Shown: positions 15,417-25,278, counted from the stretch's first letter. The stretch is DNA of 64,000 nt from Mesorhizobium sp. L-2-11 (GCF_016756595.1 NZ_AP023257.1:3922001-3986000); one strand, 5' to 3'. A program made the numbers and translations. Notes: generated from the letters alone by a model not told the origin.

Positions 15417-17228
15417 ATGGCGAAGACCGCGCGTGCGACGAAACCAAAATCCTGGGCCGAGGCGGCGACGCATCTGGTCGACGTCGCCATGGGCAGGAGG
15501 CCCGCCGATCTCGTCATCCGCAACGGGCGCTGGGTCAACGTTCATTCCGGCGAGATCATCGCCGGCACCGACATTGCCATTGCCGGCGGCCGTTTCGCCT
15601 ATTGCGGACCGAATGCCGGTCACGCCATCGGCCAGGGCACCAAGGTGGTCGACGCCGGCGGCCGCTATCTGGTGCCGGGCCTTTGCGACGCGCACATGCA
15701 TGTCGAGAGCGGCATGGTGACGGTGACGGAGTTTTGTCGCGCGGTCATCCCGCATGGCACCACCTCGATGTTCATCGATCCGCACGAGATCGCCAATGTG
15801 CTCGGCCTGCCGGGTGTGCGACTGATGCATGACGAGGCCGTCGCCATGCCGATCAACGTGCTTGTGCAGATGCCGTCCTGCGTGCCTTCGGCACCGGGGT
15901 TGGAACATGCCGGCGCCGAGCTGAACGTCGCCGATGTCACCGAAGCGATGACCTGGGAAAACATCGTTGGACTTGGCGAGGTGATGAATTTTCCGGGTGT
16001 GGCTGCCAACGATCCGGTGATGGCCGGCGAGATCGCCGCGACGGTGAGGGCGGGCAAGACCGTCGGCGGCCATTATGCCTCGCGCGATATCGGCCTGCCG
16101 TTCCACGGCTACGTCGCCGGCGGCCCCGAGGACGACCACGAAGGCACCCGCGCCGAGGATGCCATCGCCCGCGTCCGCCAAGGCATGAAAGCGATGCTCA
16201 GGCTGGGCTCGGCCTGGTACGACGTTGCCTCGCAGATCAAGGCGGTGACGGAGAGCGGGCTCGATCCGCGCAACTTCATCCTGTGCACCGACGACAGCCA
16301 TTCCGGCACGCTCGTCCATGAAGGCCATATGGACCGGGTGGTCCGCCACGCCATCAGCCAGGGGTTGAAGCCGGTGACCGCGATCCAGATGGCGACGCTC
16401 AACACCGCCCAGCATTTCAGGCTGGAGCGCGAACTGGGGTCGATCGCGCCGGGGCGGCTCGCCGACCTGCTGATCGTCTCCGATCTGGCCGAAATGACCA
16501 TCGACGAGGTCTATGGCCGCGGCGTCAGGCTGGCCAGGGGCGGCAAGCTCGACATCGACATTGCGGCCTATGACTATCCGAAGTCGGCGAAGAACACCGT
16601 GAAGCTCGGCAAGAAGCTAAAAGCGGGGGATTTCGACATCGTGGCGCCTGTCGGCGCCAACGAAGTGCGGGTGCGGGTCATCGGCGTGATTGAGAACCAG
16701 GCGCCGACGCGGGCGCTCGAGGCCGACCTTCCAGTGGAGGACGGGCTGGTCGCCATGGACCGTCGCAATGACGTCTGCCAGATCGCGCTGGTCGAGCGCC
16801 ACCGCGGCACGGGCGGCGTCACCAACGCCTTCGTCACCGGCTTCGGCTATATGGCCGACTGCGCGATGGCCTCCAGCGTGGCGCATGATGCGCACCACAT
16901 CATCGTTGTCGGTACCAGCAAGCAGGACATGGCCTTGGCGGTGAACCGACTGGGCGAGGTCGGCGGTGGCGTCGTGCTGTTCTCCAGGGGCAAGGAACTG
17001 GCGCTGGTCGAAATGCCGATCGCCGGTCTGATGTCGGACGAGCGCGCCGAAATCGTCGCGGCCAAGGCCGACAAGCTGACCGAGGCGATGCGCCAGATGG
17101 GCTGTTCGCTCAACAACGCCTACATGCAGCACTCGCTGCTGGCGCTGGTCGTCATCCCGGAACTGAGGATTTCCGATGTCGGCCTGATCGACGTGACGAC
17201 GTTCCAGAAGGTTGATTTGTTCGTCTGA
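15417..17228 (+). CDS. ade: Adenine deaminase
   Basis: This metal-dependent amidohydrolase converts adenine to hypoxanthine in purine salvage. The 603-residue length matches the long bacterial form. The metal-binding H-x-H is in DAHMHVESG (H93, H95); further motifs are the FIDPHEIANVLG and LCTDDSHSG stretches, and the C-terminal domain carries LNNAYMQHSLLALVVIPELR. The ATG at 15417 follows AGGAG at a good distance; a longer frame reading back into the IS element is an artefact of the open frame. The IS4-family element ends 161 bases upstream, so its promoter region may have been altered. Confidence 0.93.
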   Translation: MAKTARATKPKSWAEAATHLVDVAMGRRPADLVIRNGRWVNVHSGEIIAGTDIAIAGGRFAYCGPNAGHAIGQGTKVVDAGGRYLVPGLCDAHMHVESGMVTVTEFCRAVIPHGTTSMFIDPHEIANVLGLPGVRLMHDEAVAMPINVLVQMPSCVPSAPGLEHAGAELNVADVTEAMTWENIVGLGEVMNFPGVAANDPVMAGEIAATVRAGKTVGGHYASRDIGLPFHGYVAGGPEDDHEGTRAEDAIARVRQGMKAMLRLGSAWYDVASQIKAVTESGLDPRNFILCTDDSHSGTLVHEGHMDRVVRHAISQGLKPVTAIQMATLNTAQHFRLERELGSIAPGRLADLLIVSDLAEMTIDEVYGRGVRLARGGKLDIDIAAYDYPKSAKNTVKLGKKLKAGDFDIVAPVGANEVRVRVIGVIENQAPTRALEADLPVEDGLVAMDRRNDVCQIALVERHRGTGGVTNAFVTGFGYMADCAMASSVAHDAHHIIVVGTSKQDMALAVNRLGEVGGGVVLFSRGKELALVEMPIAGLMSDERAEIVAAKADKLTEAMRQMGCSLNNAYMQHSLLALVVIPELRISDVGLIDVTTFQKVDLFV

Positions 17229-17256
17229 CGTCGACCAAGGCGCGAGCCCAAGTCGC

Positions 17257-18417
17257 TCATCCGCCAGTGGCGATGGTCAGCACCTTGAACGGTGTGGTGA
17301 TGACGATCTCGGCGACGGAGCCGACCGCCTTGCCGATGCCCTGGCCGAGATTGTCGATCGGCTGCGCCGGATCGAGCTCGTCTGATGCCAGGCCGGCCGG
17401 AGCGCGCAGCCGGTCGCCGAGCAGTTGCACCAGGAACGGGTTGTCGGCGAATTTGGCGTGGTTCAGGCGGTCGCCGCCTTTGGTCTTGCTCAGGTCGACC
17501 ACCGACACGCCATAGCTGGCGAGGTCAGCCGCATCGCCATAGTCGCCGACGCGCGGCTTGTCGCCCGAGATCAGCGAGGACAGCCTGAGGGCGCGATCGT
17601 CGCCCGAAAGCAGGATGGCGAAAGGCTTGTCGGGCTTGCCGTAACGGATCATCTGCTTCTTGAACACGTCGACATCGATGTCGGGCGAGGCCAGGATGAC
17701 ATAGCCGAGCTTGCCGCTGAGATCACGGTCGCCGGTGATGGCAAGCTGGCGCAGCGCCTCCATCGTCACCCAGGTGCCCATCGAATGGGCGATGATGTCG
17801 ATGCTCTTGGCCCTGGTCTTGGCCAGCATGCGCAACGTCTCTTCGAGATCGTCGCGCGCCGCGTTGGCGCTTTCCTTGTCGTAGATATAGCCGGTGGTCT
17901 TGCCGCTCGACGCCCATGAGAACAGCACCGGCGTGCCGGAGTATTTGGTGTCGTGCGCGATCTGCGTCAGTCGGTAGATGCCGTCGTCGAAACCGTTGTT
18001 GAAGCCGTGCACGAAAACCAGCGCGCGGTCGCCGCGCATGGCGATGTCGGCGCCGACCGCCTTGGCGAATTGCGGGGCGCCTTCGTAGAATTCGACCTCA
18101 ATTGCGGTGAAATCCTTCGCCGGATTGCTGTTGGCGGAGCCCCTGACCCGCTCGATGGCGCCGACCTGATGGATTTTCGGGACGGTGACCTCGACACTGG
18201 CAAAACTGGTGGTCGGTGAACGGTCGCCGTCGAACACCTGCCGCGGGTCCTTCGTCGCCTTTTTTCGGGTGGTGGCGACGAAGATCTCATGCGTGGCAGC
18301 GACGTCGGAGGCAGGCACCGTCACGGTCGTCGTGTTGAGAAGGTCGTGTGTCTTGCGGCCGGCGCAGCCGGTCACGGCGAGCCCAAACGCTACGACGAGA
18401 AAAATCTTCGAACGCAC
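17257..18417 (-). CDS. Alpha/beta hydrolase lipoprotein (DUF900), copy 2
   Basis: A 386-residue predicted lipoprotein. The lipobox is VTGC with the lipidated cysteine at C18. The DUF900 hydrolase core shows the oxyanion region VFVHGFNNGFDD, the nucleophile elbow AHSMGT and a downstream ASPDIDVDVF acid. Start is GTG. It begins one base after the stop of its upstream paralogue (TGA-G-GTG), so the two are translationally linked. It has an extra C-terminal tail of about 45 residues ending in a hydrophobic stretch that the paralogue lacks. Substrate unknown. Confidence 0.87.
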   Translation of the reverse strand: MRSKIFLVVAFGLAVTGCAGRKTHDLLNTTTVTVPASDVAATHEIFVATTRKKATKDPRQVFDGDRSPTTSFASVEVTVPKIHQVGAIERVRGSANSNPAKDFTAIEVEFYEGAPQFAKAVGADIAMRGDRALVFVHGFNNGFDDGIYRLTQIAHDTKYSGTPVLFSWASSGKTTGYIYDKESANAARDDLEETLRMLAKTRAKSIDIIAHSMGTWVTMEALRQLAITGDRDLSGKLGYVILASPDIDVDVFKKQMIRYGKPDKPFAILLSGDDRALRLSSLISGDKPRVGDYGDAADLASYGVSVVDLSKTKGGDRLNHAKFADNPFLVQLLGDRLRAPAGLASDELDPAQPIDNLGQGIGKAVGSVAEIVITTPFKVLTIATGG

Positions 18418-18418
18418 C

Positions 18419-19486
18419 TCACTGCCCGAGCAGGCTGATGCGGTCGGTCACCTCGCGGTCGCTGGCAAATCCGTCATCCTCGCGCAGCCGCTGGCCGATC
18501 ATCTTCACCAGCTCGGGGTTGTCGGCAAATTTGGTGTGGTTGAAGCGATCGGATCCCTTGACGCTGGAGAGATCGACGACGCTCACGCCATAGTCGGCGA
18601 GGTCGGCGGCGTCCTTGTAGTCGCCGACGCGCGGCCGCGAGCCGGCGATCAGGCCGGAGAGCCGCAGCGCCCGGTCGTCGTCGGACAAAAGCAGGATGAA
18701 GGGCTTGTTCGGCTTGCCGTAGCGGCGCATCTGGCTCTTGAACACGTCGACATCGATGTCGGGCGAGGCCAGCACGACGTCGCCGAGCTTGCCGCCGAGA
18801 TCGCGGTCGCCGTTGATGGCGAGCTGGCGCAGCGCTTCCATGGTGACCCAGGTTCCCAGCGAGTGAGCGACGATGTCGATGCGTCGCGCGCCGGTCTGCG
18901 CGAGCATTCTCAGCGTCACTTCCAGCTGGTCGCGGGCGGCGCTGGCGCTTTCCCTGTCGTAGACATAGTCCCTGGTCTTGGCGCCCGACGCCCAGGAAAA
19001 CAGCACCGGCGTGCCCGGGTAGCCGGAATCATGGGCGATCTGGGTGACGCGGTAGACGGCGGCGTCGAAGCCGGTGTTGTAGCCATGGACGAAGACCATG
19101 ACGCGGCCGCCGCGCGCGGCGATGTCGGCGCTGAGCGCGCTGGAGAATTTCGGCGCGGTGTCGTAGCCGACGACGTCGGAGGCCATGAAATATTTGGTCG
19201 GGTCGTTCGACCGGCCGCGCGAGCGCCGCTCGATCCGACCGGCTTCGTGGGTTCCCGGCACGGTGACGTTGACGCGGGCATAGTTCAGCGTGGCCGAGCG
19301 CTCACGGTCGAAAACCTTGCTGGGATCGTCGGAGCGCTTGCGCGTCGTGGCGATGAAGATGCTGTGGTTGCCGGCGATTTCGGTCACCGGCGCCGACACC
19401 ATGGCGCTGCCGAGCAGTTCCTCGGTCTGCCGGCCGCCACAGCCGGCAACGAGCAAGGCAAGGGCAAGGATACAAATCTTCTTCAA
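18419..19486 (-). CDS. Alpha/beta hydrolase lipoprotein (DUF900), copy 1
   Basis: A 355-residue paralogue of the next gene, with lipobox VAGC (C16), oxyanion region VFVHGYNTGFDA and elbow AHSLGT. The predicted start is TTG, giving MKKICILALALLVAGC; no stronger start is in frame. The two proteins align over their whole shared length, so this is a tandem gene duplication. Both should face the periplasm as membrane-anchored serine hydrolases of unknown substrate. Confidence 0.86.
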   Translation of the reverse strand: MKKICILALALLVAGCGGRQTEELLGSAMVSAPVTEIAGNHSIFIATTRKRSDDPSKVFDRERSATLNYARVNVTVPGTHEAGRIERRSRGRSNDPTKYFMASDVVGYDTAPKFSSALSADIAARGGRVMVFVHGYNTGFDAAVYRVTQIAHDSGYPGTPVLFSWASGAKTRDYVYDRESASAARDQLEVTLRMLAQTGARRIDIVAHSLGTWVTMEALRQLAINGDRDLGGKLGDVVLASPDIDVDVFKSQMRRYGKPNKPFILLLSDDDRALRLSGLIAGSRPRVGDYKDAADLADYGVSVVDLSSVKGSDRFNHTKFADNPELVKMIGQRLREDDGFASDREVTDRISLLGQ

Positions 19487-19703
19487 TTCTAGAATTCCAC
19501 TCCGGCCGAAAGGCCCAACCTCCGCGAACCCTCCCGGACAGCCGAAGTGCGGCAGAAGTAAGTCGTTTCCTGCCGAAATGCGCTCATCGGCTTGCGACAG
19601 TCATCGCACTGTTGCGCGAAAGCCAAAACGATTGCCCTGATCAATCACATACGGCGTGTGCTAGCTTCGCGAACATCACAGACGATCCGGGGTAATTTTT
19701 CCG

Positions 19704-20960
19704 ATGACCAGTTTCTCTTCCCGCGTCGCTGTCGCCGCTGCCGCGATCCGCCAGATCTTCCCGGAAACGCCGCTGCAGGAAAACGACTATCTGTCGAAAA
19801 AAACCGGAGCGCGCGTGCTGCTGAAGCGCGAGGACCTGTCGCCGGTGCGCTCCTACAAGATCAGGGGCGCCTTCAATTTTTTCCGCAAGGCACTCGACGC
19901 CGGCAACGACGCCGAGCTGTTCGTCTGCGCTTCCGCCGGCAACCATGCGCAGGGATTTGCCTTCGTCTGCCGTCATTTCGGCAAGGCAGGCGTGGTGTTC
20001 ATGCCGGTGACGACACCGCAGCAAAAGATCGACAAGACGCGGCTGTTCGGCGGCGAATTCGTCGAGATCAGGCTGGTCGGCGACTTTTTCGACGACTGCT
20101 ACCGCGCCGCCTCCGAATTCACCGAAAGCGCCGGCGCGCACATGGTGCCGCCGTTCGACCACAAGGACATCATCGAGGGGCAGGCGACCGTCGCTTACGA
20201 GATATCAGGCCAGATGCCAGGCGCGCGCATGCCCGACATCATCATGCTGCCGGTCGGCGGCGGCGGTCTGGCGGCGGGTGTGACGCATTATTTCGCCGAC
20301 CAGCGCCGCGACACGCGCTTCGTCTTCTGCGAGCCGGCCGGCGCGCCAAGCCTGAGCGAGAGCCTTGCCAGCGGCAAGCGCATCAAGCTCGCCAGGGTCG
20401 ACAATTTCGTCGATGGCGCGGCGGTGGCCGAGATCGGCCGCGAGCCGCTGCGGCACCTCAGGGCGTTTGCCACCGAGGCGGTGCGGCTGATCCCGGAAAA
20501 CCGGCTTTGCGCGACGATGATCGAAATGCTGAATGTCGAAGGCGTGGTGCTGGAGCCGGCCGGCGCGCTGGCGATCGACGCGCTCAAGGATTTTTCGAAG
20601 AAGGAAATCAGGGGCAAGACCATCGTCGCGGTGGTTTCGGGCGGCAATTTCGACTTCGAGCGGCTGCCGGACGTCAAGGAAAGGGCGCTGCGTTTCGAGG
20701 GGCTGAAGAAGTACTTCATCATCCGCTTTCCACAGCGGCCGGGCGCGCTGCGCGACTTCCTCGAATTGCTCGGTCCCGACGACGACATTGCCCGCTTCGA
20801 ATATCTGAAGAAATCGGCGCGCAATTTCGGTTCGGTGCTGATCGGCATCGAAACCAAGGACCGCCGCAATTTCGAGCTGCTCAACGCCAATTTCGAGGCC
20901 GAGGGCGTCCAATACCAGGACATCACCGACAACGAGACGCTGGCCGGGTTCATCATATGA
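19704..20960 (+). CDS. ilvA: Threonine ammonia-lyase (threonine dehydratase)
   Basis: This PLP enzyme deaminates threonine to 2-oxobutanoate, the first step of isoleucine synthesis. The 418-residue form has the catalytic domain with the PLP lysine K52 in SYKIRGAFN, the phosphate loop SAGNHAQGFAF and the glycine-rich PVGGGGLAAGV, then one C-terminal ACT-like regulatory domain (about 330-415, containing FPQRPGALRDFLE). It overlaps the next gene by four bases (ATGA), so the two are probably co-translated. Confidence 0.93.
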   Translation: MTSFSSRVAVAAAAIRQIFPETPLQENDYLSKKTGARVLLKREDLSPVRSYKIRGAFNFFRKALDAGNDAELFVCASAGNHAQGFAFVCRHFGKAGVVFMPVTTPQQKIDKTRLFGGEFVEIRLVGDFFDDCYRAASEFTESAGAHMVPPFDHKDIIEGQATVAYEISGQMPGARMPDIIMLPVGGGGLAAGVTHYFADQRRDTRFVFCEPAGAPSLSESLASGKRIKLARVDNFVDGAAVAEIGREPLRHLRAFATEAVRLIPENRLCATMIEMLNVEGVVLEPAGALAIDALKDFSKKEIRGKTIVAVVSGGNFDFERLPDVKERALRFEGLKKYFIIRFPQRPGALRDFLELLGPDDDIARFEYLKKSARNFGSVLIGIETKDRRNFELLNANFEAEGVQYQDITDNETLAGFII

Positions 20961-21523
20961 GCGCCCGAGCCCAGGCGAAGCAATTCGTTGCGTTGTTTTC
21001 CGGCATCAATGTCGGCGGCAACCGCATCGTCAAGATGGCGGACTTGCGGTCGTTCTTCGAGGAGCTCGGCTTCGGCGACGTCGCCAGCTATGTGCAGAGC
21101 GGTAACGTCGTGTTCCGTTCGGCAAAGGGCGAAGCGGCCACGCTGGCCAAACAGCTGGAAGCGGAATTCGAGAAGAAATGGGGATTTTTTTCGCGCATCA
21201 TGGTGCGCGATCTCGGCTGGTTCGAGCGGCTGGTGGCGGAAAATCCCTATCCGAAAGTCGCCGGCGAGCCGACCAAGCTCCACGCCTATGTGCTGGAGCG
21301 CCCGCCGACCGCCGACGAGGTCGCGCGGCTGGCCGAAAAATGCACCGGTCCCGAACGGTTCGAGATCAGGGGCGACGTGCTTTACCTGCACGCACCGGAA
21401 GGCCTCGGCAAATCGGTATTTGCCAACCTAATCCCGCGCACGCTGAAAGTGCCCGGCACCGCGCGCAACTGGCGCACGGTGCTGATGCTGCTCGAGATGG
21501 CCAGCCGGAATGGCGGAGCGTAG
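20957..21523 (+). CDS. DUF1697 family protein
   Basis: A 188-residue cytoplasmic protein with the DUF1697 pattern: FVALFSGINVGGNRIVKMADL at the start, YVQSGNVVF in the middle and TARNWRTVLML near the C terminus. The family has no firmly established function. It is coupled to ilvA through an ATGA overlap but is unlikely to act in amino-acid synthesis. Confidence 0.87.
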   Translation: MSARAQAKQFVALFSGINVGGNRIVKMADLRSFFEELGFGDVASYVQSGNVVFRSAKGEAATLAKQLEAEFEKKWGFFSRIMVRDLGWFERLVAENPYPKVAGEPTKLHAYVLERPPTADEVARLAEKCTGPERFEIRGDVLYLHAPEGLGKSVFANLIPRTLKVPGTARNWRTVLMLLEMASRNGGA

Positions 21524-21527
21524 TCGC

Positions 21528-21821
21528 CTACGCTGCCGAAGCCTTTTTCCAATCGAAGGTCAGCTCTTCGCGGAAAGCGAAGCGTTTGATGTGGTCGGCG
21601 ACGACCGTCTCCAGGCGCTCCAGCGAGCCGGCTTCGTCAGCGGTCACCGTGATATGCAGCGCTGCCGGGTCGGCATCGAGAACCGTGCGGCCCAGTGAGA
21701 GATCGATCGTGCCGTGGTTAGAATCGAACGCGACGGGAAACTTGTGCGCCCAGTGCTTGCAGAGCTGTTGCAGATAGCGGCTCGCATGTTCAGTGACGAC
21801 ATCGGCATGGCTGATCGGCAT
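21528..21821 (-). CDS. DUF2218 family protein
   Basis: A 97-residue protein matching DUF2218: ASRYLQQLCKHWAHKFPVAFD near the start and a C-terminal half ending LTFDWKKA. In other bacteria such genes sit beside siderophore or iron-uptake genes, but not here. Start taken at 21821 (MPISHADVV). It lies 28 bases after gloA on the same strand and is probably co-transcribed with it. Confidence 0.83.
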   Translation of the reverse strand: MPISHADVVTEHASRYLQQLCKHWAHKFPVAFDSNHGTIDLSLGRTVLDADPAALHITVTADEAGSLERLETVVADHIKRFAFREELTFDWKKASAA

Positions 21822-21849
21822 GAATGGATTCTTCCCCAATGTGGCTGGG

Positions 21850-22290
21850 TTACCAGCTTCCGGTATTGGGCATCGACGCCCAGGGCTCGGCCTTGGCCTG
21901 GGCCGGGCCTTTCTGCAAAAGCTCGATCGAGATGCCGTCCGGCGATTTGACAAAGGCCATGTTGCCGTCGCGCGGCGGCCGGTTGATGGTGACGCCCTTG
22001 TCCATCAGCTGCCGGCAGGTGGCGTAGATGTCGTCGACCTCGTAGGCGAGGTGGCCAAAATTGCGGCCGCCCTTGTAGTCTTCCGGATCCCAATTGTAGG
22101 TGAGCTCGATCAGCGGCGCCTTGTCGGTGATGGCGCTTTGCTCGTCTTCGTTCGCGGCGAGGAAGATCAGTGTGTAGCGCCCCTGTTCGTTTTCGTGGCG
22201 GCGCACTTCCTTGAGGCCAAGCTTGTTGCAGTAGAAATCGAGCGAGGCATCGATGTCGGCGACACGGACCATGGTATGGAGGTAGCGCAT
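21850..22290 (-). CDS. gloA: Lactoylglutathione lyase (glyoxalase I)
   Basis: This metalloenzyme isomerises the methylglyoxal-glutathione hemithioacetal, detoxifying methylglyoxal. The 146-residue protein shows [20 protein letters not shown] at the N terminus, [13 protein letters not shown] in the middle and [13 protein letters not shown] later; the metal ligands are expected at the H, E, H and E of MRYLH, IELT, FGHLA and IELLQ. The ATG at 22290 gives the standard start [10 protein letters not shown]. Confidence 0.93.
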   Translation of the reverse strand: MRYLHTMVRVADIDASLDFYCNKLGLKEVRRHENEQGRYTLIFLAANEDEQSAITDKAPLIELTYNWDPEDYKGGRNFGHLAYEVDDIYATCRQLMDKGVTINRPPRDGNMAFVKSPDGISIELLQKGPAQAKAEPWASMPNTGSW

Positions 22291-22508
22291 GTGATTTTCC
22301 TCGAAATGTTGCGTTGCGGCGGAACATAGTGGCGACCCGGCCAAAGGGCAATTCCCGATAGCCGCTCCTGCCGGCAAACAACAAATCCGGTATTCCTGCA
22401 ATGAACCGTGAAAAAACGCAGCTCAGGTCTTGCACACACCGGAATCGGAAGTGTTAATCTAACGTCAAGAATCAGTTGCGGTATTCTTGGAAAAAGGGGG
22501 GCGTTCTT

Positions 22509-23105
22509 ATGGGGGAAAAAGCCTCTTTCATGGGGCGGGACGGAACCGGTCACGACGCCTTGCGAAGGGACGAGAGCGGCGACACGGCCGATCTCGTCGA
22601 GGTTGCGGGCGCTATCAAATGGTTCGACGTGGCCAAGGGTTACGGTTTCATTCTTCCCGATGACGGCTCTTCCGGCGATATTCTTCTCCATGTGACATGT
22701 CTTCGAAAAGACGGTTTCCAGACCGCCTTGGAAGGTGCGCGCGTCGTCTGCCTGGTCAAGCAGGGTGAGCGCGGATTGCAGGCGTTCCGTGTCCTCTCCA
22801 TGGATCTCACCACGGCGACCCATCCGGCGGAGATGCAGGAGCAGCGCACCCACGTCTCGGTGACGCCGGAAAGCGGCCTCGAACGAGCGTTGGTGAAATG
22901 GTTCAACCGTACCAAGGGGTTCGGTTTCCTGACCCGGGGCGAGGGCACCGAGGACATTTTCGTCCACATGGAGACGCTGCGCCGTTACGGTATTACCGAG
23001 CTCAGGCCGGGGCAGGTCGTGCTGGTCCGCTTCGGGCGCGGCGACAAAGGCCTTATGGCTGCCGAAATTCACCCTGATATGGGTACCTTGCCGGTCTCGC
23101 ACTAG
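22509..23105 (+). CDS. Cold-shock protein with two cold-shock domains
   Basis: A 198-residue RNA-binding protein with two cold-shock domains, about residues 31-95 and 124-190. RNP1-like motifs are [10 protein letters not shown] in the first and [10 protein letters not shown] in the second; RNP2-like DILLHV and DIFVHM follow each. The second domain is closer to the consensus. The ATG at 22509 has AAGGGGGG upstream. Double-domain forms are typical of alphaproteobacteria and act as RNA chaperones or antiterminators in stationary phase or cold. Confidence 0.9.
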   Translation: MGEKASFMGRDGTGHDALRRDESGDTADLVEVAGAIKWFDVAKGYGFILPDDGSSGDILLHVTCLRKDGFQTALEGARVVCLVKQGERGLQAFRVLSMDLTTATHPAEMQEQRTHVSVTPESGLERALVKWFNRTKGFGFLTRGEGTEDIFVHMETLRRYGITELRPGQVVLVRFGRGDKGLMAAEIHPDMGTLPVSH

Positions 23106-23129
23106 GACGATTTCGGCCGAGGATTCTGA

Positions 23130-23642
23130 ATGACTCACAGGAACTGGCTGACAACCGGCGTAGTCTGCGCCGCGATCGCCTTTGTCGTCGCCACAGGCGC
23201 TTTCTTCCATTCGCAGCGACCGGCTTCGGCAGACGGCCGGGCGATGATCCTTGCCGTCGACCCGCAGCCGCTGGTTGCGGTGACGAAAGGCGGCGAACGC
23301 TCCTTTTCGATCGAAATCGCCGACACCTCCGCCGAGCGCGAGGCCGGCCTGATGTTTCGCCAGGAGATGGCCGACGATCATGGCATGCTGTTCGTGTTCG
23401 AGGAGCCTCGCGATGTCAGCTTCTGGATGAAGAACACGCCGATGCCGCTCGACCTGATCTTTGCCGGTCAGGACGGCAGGATCCGGGCGATCAAGCAAGG
23501 CGAGCCGCAATCCGAGGCGATGATCTCGCCCGGCGAGCCGGTTCGCTTCGTGCTCGAGCTCAAGGCGGGCACGGCCGCCAGGAGCGGCATCGAGGACGGC
23601 GACCTGTTGCGTCACCCGGCAATCGGCACTGCGCACGATTGA
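23130..23642 (+). CDS. DUF192 family protein
   Basis: A 170-residue exported or membrane-anchored protein. Residues about 8-27 form a hydrophobic signal or anchor; the DUF192 domain follows, with REAGLMFRQEMADDHGMLFVF, the SFWMKNTPMPLDLIF core and a C-terminal GDLLRH. The gene lies 24 bases after the cold-shock gene, an arrangement I recall as common in Rhizobiales. Function unknown. Confidence 0.87.
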   Translation: MTHRNWLTTGVVCAAIAFVVATGAFFHSQRPASADGRAMILAVDPQPLVAVTKGGERSFSIEIADTSAEREAGLMFRQEMADDHGMLFVFEEPRDVSFWMKNTPMPLDLIFAGQDGRIRAIKQGEPQSEAMISPGEPVRFVLELKAGTAARSGIEDGDLLRHPAIGTAHD

Positions 23643-23662
23643 ACGCGCAGGATCCATCGCAG

Positions 23663-24430
23663 ATGCAGTTCTTCTCCCATCACGGTTTTGACCTTGCCTT
23701 CCTCGACCGCCAGCCGGCATCGGGGCAGGGCGATCCGGTGCTCATGATCCATGGCTTTGCCTCGACCCATTACGTCAACTGGGTGTCGCCCGGCTGGTTC
23801 AAGGCGCTGAACGATGCCGGCTACCGCGCCATCGCCTTCGATAATCGCGGCCACGGCGCCTCGTCGAAGAGCTATCGGGAGGCCGATTATACGCCGGCCA
23901 GAATGGCCTCCGACGGGGCAGCGCTGCTGAACCATCTCGGCATCGAACGCGCCCATGTCATGGGCTATTCGATGGGCGCGCGGATTTCCGCCTTCCTGGC
24001 GCTTTCCGACCCGGACAAGGTGGCGACGCTGGTCTTCGGCGGTCTCGGCGTCGGCATGGTCGACGGCGTCGGCGACTGGGATCCGATCGCCGCCGCCCTT
24101 CTGGCCGACGATCCAGATAGCACCAGCCATCCGCGTGGCCGCTCGTTTCGCGCCTTCGCCGACCAGACCCGCAGCGACCGTCGGGCGCTGGCCGCCTGCA
24201 TTGCCACTTCACGGGAATTGCTGGCCGAGGCCGACATCGCGCGCATTGCCCAGCCGACATTGATCGCCGTCGGCACCAAGGACGATATCGGCGGTTCGCC
24301 CGACGAACTGGCCGCCTTGATGCCGAACGCCAGGGCTTTCCACATCGAGGGCCGCGACCACATGCTGGCCGTCGGCGACAAGACCTTTAAGCAGCGGGTG
24401 CTGGAGTTCTATGCCGAAAATCCGCTGTGA
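23663..24430 (+). CDS. Alpha/beta hydrolase
   Basis: A 255-residue alpha/beta-fold hydrolase. The oxyanion region is MIHGFASTHY, the nucleophile elbow GYSMGA, the acid lies in VGTKDDIGG and the histidine in EGRDHM. I chose ATG 23663 (MQFFSHHGF); a TTG at 23639, overlapping the DUF192 stop, is the alternative. Substrate cannot be inferred. Confidence 0.85.
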   Translation: MQFFSHHGFDLAFLDRQPASGQGDPVLMIHGFASTHYVNWVSPGWFKALNDAGYRAIAFDNRGHGASSKSYREADYTPARMASDGAALLNHLGIERAHVMGYSMGARISAFLALSDPDKVATLVFGGLGVGMVDGVGDWDPIAAALLADDPDSTSHPRGRSFRAFADQTRSDRRALAACIATSRELLAEADIARIAQPTLIAVGTKDDIGGSPDELAALMPNARAFHIEGRDHMLAVGDKTFKQRVLEFYAENPL

Positions 24431-24455
24431 GTGTAGAGCCGATCTGTAGCGATCC

Positions 24456-24523
24456 GTCGCGCCCCCCTCTGTCCGGCAGGACAGAGGGGGGCGCTGTCCC
24501 GCCGGCATCAAAGGTTCTGCACC
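24456..24523. repeat. RPE-type repeat
   Basis: A compact inverted repeat GCGCCCCCCTCTGTCC / GGACAGAGGGGGGCGC with the core GGCAGGACAGAGG, followed by GGCATCAAAGGTTCTGCACC, the inverted form of the flank seen at 12800-12820. It lies between two convergent genes and may also terminate transcription. Confidence 0.75.
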
Positions 24524-25123
24524 TCATGCCTCAAGCGCTTCGAGCGAACGCGCCATGTTTTGCCGAGCCCGAGCTTCAAACCGCTGCCGGAACTCCTCGG
24601 TGTGGAAGATATGCGGGCGGGCGAGGAAATTTTTCAGAACGGCACTGCGGCCGGCACGCCACATCGGTTCCTGCACCCAGCCATATTCGCGGCGAACCGC
24701 TTGTTCATAGGCATCGAACGCATCGGGCGGCGCCCCCAGGATCGCCAGGTCCATGTCGAGGAACAGCGCTGCGTCGCGGGCGGCATTCTCGTCGCCAAAC
24801 TGCGGCAACTCATGCGTGGCGGTGGCTGATATCATCGCCGTGATGCGGCCAAGGCGTTGCGCATCGGTGCGGCCGGCTAGCTTTTTTTCGGCAAGGGCGG
24901 CACTCCTGGCCTCGTTGTCCTTGGCCCGGCTGTCATAAATGGCGTCGTGGAACCAGATCGCCGCCTCGACCGCCTCGGGGTCGTGCAACGATGCCCGATA
25001 GTGGCCGGCCAGCGCCAGCATCGCCTCGATGTGGGCAAGGCTGTGATAGTGGCGGCCTTCGGCCGCATAGAGCGTGGAAAGCTCATTCTTCAGCGGCCCG
25101 TCGATCAAGGCTTGGTTTTCCAT
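24524..25123 (-). CDS. HD-domain metal-dependent phosphohydrolase
   Basis: A 199-residue predicted HD-superfamily hydrolase. The metal-binding residues are in GRHYHSLAHIEAM and the HD doublet in WFHDAIYD; a further D is in FLDMDLAILG. The C-terminal half, with YEQAVRREYGWV, is typical of this unnamed family, which is common in proteobacteria. The substrate is unknown. Confidence 0.85.
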   Translation of the reverse strand: MENQALIDGPLKNELSTLYAAEGRHYHSLAHIEAMLALAGHYRASLHDPEAVEAAIWFHDAIYDSRAKDNEARSAALAEKKLAGRTDAQRLGRITAMISATATHELPQFGDENAARDAALFLDMDLAILGAPPDAFDAYEQAVRREYGWVQEPMWRAGRSAVLKNFLARPHIFHTEEFRQRFEARARQNMARSLEALEA

Positions 25124-25278
25124 CGCCGCTTGAATGTCCGTGAACCCAATCCATTTGACAAAGCACTAAGGAAAATTGAGTTCAACCGTGCTATGATCTG
25201 GCTTATAGAGCATGTCGCGCAAAAATGCGCAGCGGTTTTGGTGCCAAGCCGGAGACACCAGATGGCCGGAGACCATTG

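Noticed and set aside
15140..15538. N-terminal extension of the IS4 transposase frame
   Set aside because: The frame stays open past the inverted repeat into host DNA, but the element's own start at 15139 and the family N terminus show the extension is not coding.
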